A stretch of 64,000 bases of DNA from Adlercreutzia caecimuris B7. Lineage in GTDB: Bacteria > Actinomycetota > Coriobacteriia > Coriobacteriales > Eggerthellaceae. Position 1 is the stretch's first letter, and every line of letters starts with the position of its first letter. The notes beneath the pieces are model-generated. The model worked only from the letters and a program-made list of their open reading frames with translations, was not told the origin of the DNA and did not search any database. The translations under genes were made by a program, and so were the position numbers. The stretch spans positions 1,516,258-1,580,257 of the forward strand of contig NZ_KE159646.1 of NCBI RefSeq assembly GCF_000403355.2. Direction: 5' to 3'. Below are positions 15,790 to 23,866 of this stretch, piece after piece.

Positions 15790-17340
15790 TTAAAGCGTGC
15801 TCAAAAAGCTATTGATATCGGCACTGCTTTCTTGCCTTCTGATTTCACCCTCTCTCTCCTGCACCAAAGCTTCGTGGGCCTCTCGCCTCTCTTTTTCGAG
15901 ACGCTTCCTCATAACCTCATTTGCCCAATCAATAAAACGAGGCATCTCCTTGCAAGCATCTGCTAAATGCCCCTTATCCCCATGCGTGTTTGGGACCAGA
16001 ATTTTGTCGCCATTCACCCCAAACCGCTGAGGGTCTAAGAAAAACCCATCTGTGGAAAAACTCGTAACGCCCATGTATGATCTAAAAGCTTGCTCCCAAT
16101 CTGCGCCGGGACTCGTGTTCAATTTGAAAACCAAGTTGGGCTCAATCCATTCCTTGCTTACAATTGAAATCTCAAATGGCTCCGGAACACAAGCCTCAAA
16201 TTCCAAAACTTCATCCTCTATCTTTTCAATATTCTTTCGCGCTTCAATATCCGCAAGCAGAATTGGAATACCCTCGTAACGACTGTCTTGTTTTTGAGAA
16301 ATCATTCTTGCAACGACGGGGTCAAGATACGAAAACCGCTCCGACGCACTTGCGATTTCGGCATAGCCAGTTCCTTGAGGAACTGCACCGGTAAACAATT
16401 CATTGATTATTAATCCGAACGCATATTGGTCTGCGCGGTGATCAATCACGCCATCGGCGATGCGTTGCTCGGGTGCAGCGTATTTGAAGTTGGCAAGCCT
16501 TTCTGCGCGAGTTGTTTGCAGCGTTAAACCGGGCAGATCTTGATTGATATGGGCAACACCAAAATCAGCTAACACTAATCGACTTGCATCCTTGTCTAAA
16601 AGAATGTTCTCCGGTTTTATGTCCCTGTGAACATGGCCGTCGTTATAAAAGTTCTCCAATGAACCGAGAAGCGCAAGAAGCATATGTAAAATGGAAGCAC
16701 GCTCAATTTTGGGGCTTTCCATCAGTTTTCTTAGGCTATTGTCATAAAGCGGCATCACATAAAACGGCCTCTTAAGTTCACCCTCCTGCTTGAATCCTTG
16801 ATCAACAACCTTCACCAATGGCGCATCAGTGACTCGTTCGCAGAACGCTATCTCCCTAAGAAAGCGCTTCATCTTCTTGCCATTAGCGCAAGACTGACTA
16901 TTCAGTATCTTGAGCGCAAAAGACTCGCCATCGTCGCGCTCAACAAGAAACACATTCCCCGCTCCGCCGTTTCCCAGAGAGTGTTTCCTCTCGTATGAAT
17001 GCCTAGTTGTTTCAAAGCGACGCAACGAGTTGGAAGCGCTTGTCTCTTGACCGGCCATACGCACATCGTCTTCCACCAAATACGCAATCGCATGAATTCG
17101 CTCTATCGCCGCGCTAACCGAGCTCCAGTCATCCCAATCGAAATCAACACCATTGATCGCTTCGTTTGTAGAAAGACTAAGTTTTGCTCCAAGCGCAAGA
17201 AGCCTCTCTCTTGTACCCAGAATCCACGAGCACCAATCTACATATTCTTGCGAGTTTTTCTGGCAATTTCCGAAGTGGCCTTTGCCTCGTATTTCTTGCA
17301 CTATTTCCCCAAGCCCCGTCAAAGCTGCCGATTGAACCAT
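15790..17340 (-). CDS. Serine/threonine protein kinase with an uncharacterised N-terminal domain
   Basis: 516 residues. The N-terminal 110 residues, rich in aromatic and acidic residues, are unrecognised. A Hanks-type kinase domain follows: glycine loop LGNGGAGNVFLVE (about 121), ATP-anchoring Lys in FALKIL (about 142), catalytic HRDIKPENILL (about 235), metal-binding DFGVA (about 256) and APEQ (about 285). The tail (about 390-516) has no transmembrane segment and ends in a charged helix. The whole frame is clearly lower in GC than the flanking core. It lies 253 bases downstream of the AlwI-like operon on the same strand, so it may be part of that defence cluster. Confidence 0.85.
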   Translation of the reverse strand: MVQSAALTGLGEIVQEIRGKGHFGNCQKNSQEYVDWCSWILGTRERLLALGAKLSLSTNEAINGVDFDWDDWSSVSAAIERIHAIAYLVEDDVRMAGQETSASNSLRRFETTRHSYERKHSLGNGGAGNVFLVERDDGESFALKILNSQSCANGKKMKRFLREIAFCERVTDAPLVKVVDQGFKQEGELKRPFYVMPLYDNSLRKLMESPKIERASILHMLLALLGSLENFYNDGHVHRDIKPENILLDKDASRLVLADFGVAHINQDLPGLTLQTTRAERLANFKYAAPEQRIADGVIDHRADQYAFGLIINELFTGAVPQGTGYAEIASASERFSYLDPVVARMISQKQDSRYEGIPILLADIEARKNIEKIEDEVLEFEACVPEPFEISIVSKEWIEPNLVFKLNTSPGADWEQAFRSYMGVTSFSTDGFFLDPQRFGVNGDKILVPNTHGDKGHLADACKEMPRFIDWANEVMRKRLEKERREAHEALVQEREGEIRRQESSADINSFLSTL

Positions 17341-17593
17341 CGCCTTTCACCCTTCCAGAAAGCCACTCGTCCTGAAATCGCCCTCTTCTTCTCTTTGCCA
17401 CCCATACAGGCGAACGAGCGGGTTGTGCCCTCGTTTCCCCTGCAGTATCTACCAAATGGCCGCCGAGCGTCTCTGCTCGTTGCTCTTGCCTTTACGATTT
17501 ATTTAGCTCGAAGGAGTTTTCTTTTTCTCATATCTCACTCCGCCCACCTACTGCGTCGCCACATCATTTTTCCATGATCGCAAAGATCTTTTC

Positions 17594-19612
17594 TCAATAA
17601 TATAAGCGGGCTGCTGACAGCAGATCTTCTCTCTTCATATACCACAGCTTGTCGCCGAACGCGACCTGATAGGCGACCACATCCATCAGCCCCTTGTCCG
17701 CATGCTCAAGACGTATCCCATCAGGCAATATCCTGATTTCATCAGGCAGTTGGCCAGCAAAAGGTATGGTTGCGAAAGAATTACCTTTATCTCTATAGAC
17801 CACTTCGGCGAGAAGAACTTGCCCCGTTCCGAGCAGAGGATGATCAACCGTCATGCCTGGCAAAACGATCAAATTATCAAAGTTGCCCTCCTTGAGCCTC
17901 CCCTCCCTAACAAGATGCGCCCTATTCTGGACCGTCCGTTCTATATATAATTTCCATTCAGGCCCATCCAAAGCATCACGCCTTATGGCACATTCGCGAA
18001 TAAGATCTCTCAGTTTTTCCGGACTGGCATTTTTCGACTCAAACATCGCTACAAAATGCTCTCTAAACTGAGCCAGCGTCAGCGGTACGATGTCCAATCT
18101 CCGCTTGTTGTCGCGTTTGTCATACCAAATGCCATGTCTAAAAGTTTCTGCTGTATTAGTGTCAATCTTTATTGCGACGAACAGACCATAGACAGGGCAA
18201 TTTGAGCTATCTATTGCATCTGATACATGCCTTCTTACAGGTTCGCCTTCCATTGCTTCCTGCCTCGACGAGGTAGACATCGAAACCTCTGTCACCAGCA
18301 TAAAGTCCTGGTACTCGCAGTAAAGATCGCCCCTGCCCCCTCCGGCTGTGCTCACAGGCAAAAAATCTGAGTCGATCTTGAATCCTCTGACTTCATTTGG
18401 CTCCGTAATCATATGGTCTATGGCAAGCTCCGCTCTCCAAAGTATCCACTCAAGATAAGCTGGAAGTTCATCTTTTGGAACTTCTATTCTTGAATCTTCA
18501 TCCTCTTCGCGACTCACACCGCCGCCTCTTTCGATAAGTCTCATATACTCAGCAATTTCTCGCCATTGATCGCGCTGCTTGTCGGCATATGCTATTTCGT
18601 TGGTTAGCTGGAGCGCTTCTTCCACGCGATACCGCGCAATGTTGACGGCCGCAGTATCGTCCACATCTAGGTCGCTTATGTCGTAATAAACGCTCTGATC
18701 TTTAGCCATCCTTTCTACGCTGGCAAGTAGTTCTTTTGCGGTCGCCAAGTCATCGCTCGGCAGCGGTGCACCATTTGCAAGGATTGTCTTTGCGTCAAAT
18801 AGCGATTTGCTGCCTATGGTGGCTTTGGCCATTTTCTCAGCAACGACATGCTTCGTAGGCGCAATAATCAGACCGCGTCCTTTTCTTTGCACGACTCCGG
18901 TTATCCGGAGATAACGCATGTTCATATCTGCGTAGTCGAAAAAGTTGCCTTTATTCTTCGAGTACCGCTTACTGCGCTCGTTCATCTCGTTACGATCGAA
19001 AACGCGTTTCGAGGACGCAGCCGCCCTTCTTCTCCGTAAATCTAAGATATTATCCACTACGTACTGCAGATCATAGGTTGGATCTGTCGTATGACCCCAC
19101 AACGCAAACTCGGTTCTTGTGATCTCGCTAGAACCAGTGCGCTTCTCCAATTCGAGCATCACAGCAAGGATCCAACGCAATGGCGAGAACAACTTACCGT
19201 TATCAGTCGTGGTCGGAATCTGCTCGACGCTCATTGCCCGCAGGAAGCATTCCTGTTCAGCAGGATATGTGTCGGCTTGGAGAAACCTGTATCCGAAAGG
19301 CGTTATTTGACCAATCGGACCCAATTCTTCTTGCGTACACCCGATCCGTCTGACATCAGGATAAACCAAGCCGTTTCTCTCAAACATCAAACGCCATTTC
19401 CTCGCATGGCTTCCGGTCGTATCTTTACCCTGCTTGTTGTTGATTATCCCATTTTCCGAAAGATATTTCGTAAACGCTACGTCGTTTTTTCCTCCAATCA
19501 ATTGGCCCACAAAAGGAGACTGAGCATATAGCTTGAAACCGTCCGAAATACGTGCGGGATTCCTAAAGCCGGTATTTCCAACCAGCCAGATGTCTATCTG
19601 TTTTTCTTTCAT
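17594..19612 (-). CDS. AlwI-like type II restriction endonuclease
   Basis: 672 residues, matching the AlwI family by overall length and by FSPLRWILAVMLELEKRTG and EFALWGHTTDPTYDL in the N-terminal half. A PD-(D/E)XK-like nuclease core lies near 420-440, with RGDLYCEY (Asp) followed by FMLVTEVSMSTSSRQ (Glu with following hydrophobic residue). AlwI cuts four bases beyond GGATC; the specificity of this homologue is not readable. ATG at 19612 starts 2 bases after the methyltransferase stop, with AGGAT inside that gene as ribosome site, so the pair is translationally coupled. Confidence 0.88.
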   Translation of the reverse strand: MKEKQIDIWLVGNTGFRNPARISDGFKLYAQSPFVGQLIGGKNDVAFTKYLSENGIINNKQGKDTTGSHARKWRLMFERNGLVYPDVRRIGCTQEELGPIGQITPFGYRFLQADTYPAEQECFLRAMSVEQIPTTTDNGKLFSPLRWILAVMLELEKRTGSSEITRTEFALWGHTTDPTYDLQYVVDNILDLRRRRAAASSKRVFDRNEMNERSKRYSKNKGNFFDYADMNMRYLRITGVVQRKGRGLIIAPTKHVVAEKMAKATIGSKSLFDAKTILANGAPLPSDDLATAKELLASVERMAKDQSVYYDISDLDVDDTAAVNIARYRVEEALQLTNEIAYADKQRDQWREIAEYMRLIERGGGVSREEDEDSRIEVPKDELPAYLEWILWRAELAIDHMITEPNEVRGFKIDSDFLPVSTAGGGRGDLYCEYQDFMLVTEVSMSTSSRQEAMEGEPVRRHVSDAIDSSNCPVYGLFVAIKIDTNTAETFRHGIWYDKRDNKRRLDIVPLTLAQFREHFVAMFESKNASPEKLRDLIRECAIRRDALDGPEWKLYIERTVQNRAHLVREGRLKEGNFDNLIVLPGMTVDHPLLGTGQVLLAEVVYRDKGNSFATIPFAGQLPDEIRILPDGIRLEHADKGLMDVVAYQVAFGDKLWYMKREDLLSAARLYY

Positions 19613-19614
19613 GC

Positions 19615-21480
19615 TTAGTATCCTATGAATAAATACTCTTTGACTCTATTCCGATGAGTTTTCGCGGATGCCTGGTTTCCGAATCCGTAGGTATAATCTA
19701 TGGGTATCACCTCTACATGCTTTTTATGACGGGCTAGCAGCTCAATCATCCTTTCACGATCAGGCAGGCAGTTAGAGGAATACGAGACAACGATTACCGA
19801 ATCGCTGTACTTGTCAAACATAGCCTCGAAAGCCCCCTCAGCACCCAACTCCGTGCTGAATGGAGTTGGGTAGGACTTGAACTTCTTTGTTTTGGTATGC
19901 TCCTGAATTTCAACACCGTCCCAATCTCTCGCAAGACCCTCCACGAAATGGTACCGACGCACATATTCGTTATCTGAATTTTTTGAATAATAAGGAGGAT
20001 CTATGTAGACCAAGTCTGGGGTTTGAGCGTCAAGCTCTAAGGCATCTCCGTTCACTGAAACATTCTGCCTGCCGTTATCAAAAACAGCGCGGTCGATTAG
20101 CTCGACGGCTTCCACAAACTGCTCTTCAACACTCTTCCGAAGATCCTTTCTCCCGTCGTCATATCGATGTCCCGTATAGGTGAATATGCCCCTTGGTCTC
20201 TTTTTCATGCACGCCCTGATGAGGGCCATCGTCGCAATGGCTCTCTTATGCTCATTCTCTATCTTCTTGATATTGGCCCGCAGGGTATCGATCGTTTCGT
20301 TCTCTTCATCCTCGTAGTAAAGTCCCTTGAATTTAGTGGCCACGAAATGATCGTTATCATCTGAGGGCTTTAAGAGATGCAACGACGCCTCCTTGCCAAG
20401 GATGGTATCGTTGTTTTCCACGAGGGCCTTGGTAAAGGTCGAAGACATCCACATATAATCGTTACTAAGCACCTGTATACCTAGCGCTTTTAACATGTAG
20501 CTCACAATTCCTGAACCCGCGAACAAGTCGATTGCCGTACTCGGTCCAAACCTCTTTACAACTTCACCGATGGGGCCGAGCATCTTCTGCTTTGAGCCCA
20601 TATATCTAGTTTGGGGGTACTTATCTACCTGCTGGCACACATCGGTCTTGACCTTTGGTTCGCCTATATCGACAATAACGTCCTCTCCGCTTCTGCTGTC
20701 TCCCCTGCATGAAACATGTCGTCGTGTTTGGACGATCGTCATGGGATAGCCACGATAGAGCTCCATCACGACAGGATGATTCGAGTTAGTAAGGACAACG
20801 CGACAACCTCTTTCTTCAAGATCCTTAATTGTCTCAGCCAATACCCTATGATCATCCTCGTGAAACTGCTCCTTCGTATATCGTTTGAAATCACCTGACG
20901 GCGTTACAGGAAGATACGGCGGATCGAGAAAAACGAAATCCCCCTCAGCGGCATACTCCCTCAACACGTCTTGGTAGTCTCCGCAAACTATGATCGCTTT
21001 TCGCAACGCCTCTGATGCCGCCCGCAACGCTGTCTCATTGCAAATGTTGGGCTTCTTATACCCACCGAAAGGCGTATTGAACTTTCCGCTCTTATTTACA
21101 CGATACAATCCGTTGTAGCAGGTATGATTGAGATAAAGAGTTCGCGCAGCGGCTTCAAACTTTGGCAGATCTTCCCAGCTTTGGTCGCGTACGGCATAAT
21201 AGGCATTTTTTTCATTTTTATACCCTTTAAGGCGTTCGATCACCTTCTCTACATTTGATGCCACCTGCTCATACATGTTGATAATTTCCGGATTGCTGTC
21301 AGCAATAACAGCACTCTCCGGCCGCAGCGCAAAGAACAATGCGCCTCCCCCGAAAAACGGTTCAATGTATTTGCCGTAGCCGTCAGGGATTCGCGGCATA
21401 AGCTCGTCGAGAAGTTGAGTTTTGCCTCCCGCCCATTTCAAGATCGGCTTTATTCCTTTCGAAGAAGCTTTAGCTGCCAT
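19615..21480 (-). CDS. Fused double-domain adenine DNA methyltransferase
   Basis: 621 residues with two Dam-like N6-adenine methyltransferase modules. Module 1 (about 10-285): KPILKWAGGKTQLLDEL, EPFFGGGALFF and catalytic DPPYLP. Module 2 (about 288-620): TRYMGSKQKML, AIDLFAGSGIVS and DPPYYSKNSDNEYVRRYHF. Such fusions, known from M.FokI, methylate the two strands of an asymmetric site separately, as needed for an AlwI-type site. The ATG at 21480 follows GGGAG at 8 bases and starts 2 bases after the upstream stop; the ATG at 21495 is internal to that ribosome site. Confidence 0.92.
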   Translation of the reverse strand: MAAKASSKGIKPILKWAGGKTQLLDELMPRIPDGYGKYIEPFFGGGALFFALRPESAVIADSNPEIINMYEQVASNVEKVIERLKGYKNEKNAYYAVRDQSWEDLPKFEAAARTLYLNHTCYNGLYRVNKSGKFNTPFGGYKKPNICNETALRAASEALRKAIIVCGDYQDVLREYAAEGDFVFLDPPYLPVTPSGDFKRYTKEQFHEDDHRVLAETIKDLEERGCRVVLTNSNHPVVMELYRGYPMTIVQTRRHVSCRGDSRSGEDVIVDIGEPKVKTDVCQQVDKYPQTRYMGSKQKMLGPIGEVVKRFGPSTAIDLFAGSGIVSYMLKALGIQVLSNDYMWMSSTFTKALVENNDTILGKEASLHLLKPSDDNDHFVATKFKGLYYEDEENETIDTLRANIKKIENEHKRAIATMALIRACMKKRPRGIFTYTGHRYDDGRKDLRKSVEEQFVEAVELIDRAVFDNGRQNVSVNGDALELDAQTPDLVYIDPPYYSKNSDNEYVRRYHFVEGLARDWDGVEIQEHTKTKKFKSYPTPFSTELGAEGAFEAMFDKYSDSVIVVSYSSNCLPDRERMIELLARHKKHVEVIPIDYTYGFGNQASAKTHRNRVKEYLFIGY

Positions 21481-21482
21481 AC

Positions 21483-21704
21483 CTAAAGCTCCCATCCGAT
21501 TTCTTCAACCTGATGCGCTTTTGCTAAAACTTCTGGATACTGGTTTTCTAGCATTGAGGTTATCAGCTCTGCATAGGTCATCTGTCGTTCTTTTGCCACT
21601 TTCTTTAAGGTGGCTCTAACGGCAGGTTCAAGCTGTAGCTGAATCGGAACCGTCGTAACTTTTGCTTGAGCCTCGTCTATTCCTTGGCCTGTTCTTTTCC
21701 CCAT
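21483..21704 (-). CDS. Small ribbon-helix-helix-like protein heading the R-M operon
   Basis: 73 residues. TTVPIQLQLEPAVRATLKKVAKERQMTYAELITSML has the strand-helix-helix pattern of RHH (CopG/MetJ-like) DNA-binding proteins, with a basic N-terminus. It is the first gene of the operon RHH-methylase-nuclease, a position often held by a control protein. ATG at 21704 has AAGGA seven bases upstream; the longer frame from 21743 lacks a ribosome site. Two palindromes upstream (21746-21763 and 21776-21786) are possible binding sites. The regulatory role is inferred. Confidence 0.7.
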   Translation of the reverse strand: MGKRTGQGIDEAQAKVTTVPIQLQLEPAVRATLKKVAKERQMTYAELITSMLENQYPEVLAKAHQVEEIGWEL

Positions 21705-21745
21705 GCACGTATCCTTAGGTCGAAACGTATTCGCACTTCTCAATT

Positions 21746-21786
21746 ATAGACGTTACAATCTATGTTTGTTAGTTGCATAGACTATG
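21746..21786. promoter_or_regulatory. Two palindromes upstream of the restriction-modification operon
   Basis: ATAGA-N8-TCTAT (21746-21763) and the perfect 11-base CATAGACTATG (21776-21786) lie 42 and 72 bases before the small RHH-like gene. The minus strand also carries TATAAT at about 21743-21748. They are candidate operator sites for timing methylase before nuclease expression. Confidence 0.45.
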
Positions 21787-22055
21787 ATCTCGTAAGTTTC
21801 TACTTTATACATTTCTCGGCGCTTTACCCCATCCCCACTAGACAGTTGTCGCCTCCGTTCACCTCACCCTCCTTATGCTCACATCCCCTATGGCTTCATT
21901 ACAGACAGCTCAGCATGCCGTACATAGCCCTTCGGACGAGCATGTAAGGTATACCACCTGCCAGGCCGAAAGACCCCCACTTCCAGCCGAGAACTGCGGG
22001 GCTTTTGGAGGAGACGATAGATCTTAGGTGTCTACACCGGCCTCCGAGACACTAC
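21787..22055. other. Intergenic region between the R-M operon and the ISLre2-type element
   Basis: About 270 bases of mixed composition without a convincing gene. The last 11 bases are the left flank repeat of the element. Before insertion this region joined 23676 onward and formed a divergent spacer between the R-M operon and the PHP-ATPase gene. Confidence 0.5.
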
Positions 22056-23675
22056 ACGGCGTAACCTTTTTGGGGATGCATAGCGACTCCGGCGACGAGG
22101 GCGGCCGTGAGGCCGGCCGATGAGCCGGAGCAAAGCGAGGAGGATTCCCCTAATCTCTTATCGACCAAGAATCGAGAAAGAGAGGAATCCCCGATGGGCA
22201 ATTCTACAGCATCCGCGGCCGCGGAGGCCGCCATGGCCGACATCTTCACCGGCATGCTCATGTCCGGCGGCCTGACGTTCGCCTCGTTCGAGCGCAGCGC
22301 CCTGACCGAGGGCCACGCGATCATGGCCCGGGCCATGGGCCGGGCTCTGGAGCGCCTGGACGCGGCGCTGTGCGCCGAGCTCCCCTCCGGCCTGAGCGTC
22401 CACGACGTGCGGGAGCGCTCGCTGGCCACCGTCGTCGGCGACGTCTCGTTCCGCTGGCGGAGGCTGCGCGCAAGGGGCGGCGGCGCCTGCGTCCCGCTGG
22501 CCGACGAGCTGGGCCTTCCCTGGGGCGCCAGGGTGTCGCCGGCCGCCGAGGAGTTCCTCGTGGAGGCGGGCGCCGAGGTGTCCTACGCCGCCGCGGCCGG
22601 GCTGCTCGCCCGGGCCGGGGGCTCGCGCGTGAGCGCCAAGACGGTGATGGCCGCCGTGCACGCGGCCGGCGAGCGCTGCGCCGAGGAGGACGCCCGCGCG
22701 GCCCGCGACCTGTTCGACCTGGGGATAAAGCCGGGCGGCAGGACCGCGGCTGCGCAGGTGTGCGTCGAAGCCGACGGCACATGGGTGGCGCTCCAGGGCA
22801 CGGCCCCCGGCGAGCCGTCCAAGGTGGAGATCAAGGCGATGGCGGCCTACTCGGGCAAGGTGGTGCGCGGGCGCAAGGCGGCCCGCGAGCGCTGCGTGCG
22901 CCACGGGTGCGCGTGCGCGCCGGGGGAGTTCTGGCCGGAGGCCGTGGCCGCCATCGGCTCCGAGTTCGACCTGTCCGCGCTGGAGCGCGTGCACCTGGGC
23001 ACCGACGGGGAGGGCTGGTGCAAGCGGGGCGGCGCCTACTTCCCGCTGCGCGTGGAGGTCGTCGGCCACCTCGACCCGTTCCACGTCAACCGCGCGCTGC
23101 TGTCCTGCTTCGACGACGCGGCCATGGGGCGGCGGCTCGTGGAGGTCGTCAACGACGGCGGGAAGGAGGCCGCCGCGGCGCTGTTGGAGGCGTGCATAGA
23201 CATGGGGCTCGCCCGCAAGGGCGCGCCGCGGGTGCTCGCCTACCTGCGCAGAAACGCCGACCTGATCGCGGTGGACGGCCCCTCGCTCGGCACCATGGAG
23301 TCGGAGAACCAGCACCTGTACAAGTCCAGGATGGCGTCGGTGCCGTGCGCGTGGTCGCGGCCGGGCGCCTCGCACATGGCCCGGCTGCGCAGCAGGCGGG
23401 CCTCCGGCAGGGCCGTGCCGCCCAGGACCCGCGCGGGGTCGGCCACGCCCCTCAGGCGCCGCAGGGACGAGGGCCGGGAGACGGCCGCGCTGGAGCGGCG
23501 CGGCCTGTCCGCGACCGGCTGCCCTCCCCGCGTCGGGTCGGGATACGAGCCGCCCAGGGCATCCGTGGCCTCCTCGTCGGGCGAGGTGCGCTATGCTGCC
23601 GCCGTCGACTCCGGAATGGCCGGAACTGGCTGGTAGGAGGTCGAGGGGACGTCACCCCCATCAAGGTCACGCCGT
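22056..23675 (+). mobile_element. ISLre2-family insertion sequence
   Basis: 1620 bp. Terminal inverted repeats start ACGGCGT at both ends (22056-22078 and 23653-23675, 19 of 23 positions match). The 11-base direct repeat CGAGACACTAC flanks it (22045-22055 and 23676-23686). It encodes one transposase of the UPF0236 type. Insertion was intergenic, so no gene appears broken. Confidence 0.85.
22194..23636 (+). CDS. ISLre2-family (UPF0236) transposase
   Basis: 480 residues. Family features are RRLRARGGGACVPLADELGL in the N-terminal part, the catalytic-region Asp in CVEADGTWVALQG, LGTDGEGWCKRGGAYFP and HLDPFHVNRALLSCF, and MESENQHLYKSRM near the end. The C-terminal 90 residues are Arg/Ser/Pro-rich and of low information, and could reflect an old frameshift near the 3' end. 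ATG at 22194, preceded by GAGAGGAAT. Confidence 0.88.
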   Translation: MGNSTASAAAEAAMADIFTGMLMSGGLTFASFERSALTEGHAIMARAMGRALERLDAALCAELPSGLSVHDVRERSLATVVGDVSFRWRRLRARGGGACVPLADELGLPWGARVSPAAEEFLVEAGAEVSYAAAAGLLARAGGSRVSAKTVMAAVHAAGERCAEEDARAARDLFDLGIKPGGRTAAAQVCVEADGTWVALQGTAPGEPSKVEIKAMAAYSGKVVRGRKAARERCVRHGCACAPGEFWPEAVAAIGSEFDLSALERVHLGTDGEGWCKRGGAYFPLRVEVVGHLDPFHVNRALLSCFDDAAMGRRLVEVVNDGGKEAAAALLEACIDMGLARKGAPRVLAYLRRNADLIAVDGPSLGTMESENQHLYKSRMASVPCAWSRPGASHMARLRSRRASGRAVPPRTRAGSATPLRRRRDEGRETAALERRGLSATGCPPRVGSGYEPPRASVASSSGEVRYAAAVDSGMAGTGW

Positions 23676-23866
23676 CGAGACACTACTCATCTCAAAAAGT
23701 CAGTATATTATTATTTGAATTTGTTTTACAATTTGAAAAGCCAAGGTGATTTGAACTCATCAAGCACGAGCGGCTCTTACAACCTGTCGCATATCAACGA
23801 GCCTTCAATGAGCAATCGCTGTGCTTCAACTTCAGAGCTTGTCTGTTTCGGACAGAATGGGTGGAC

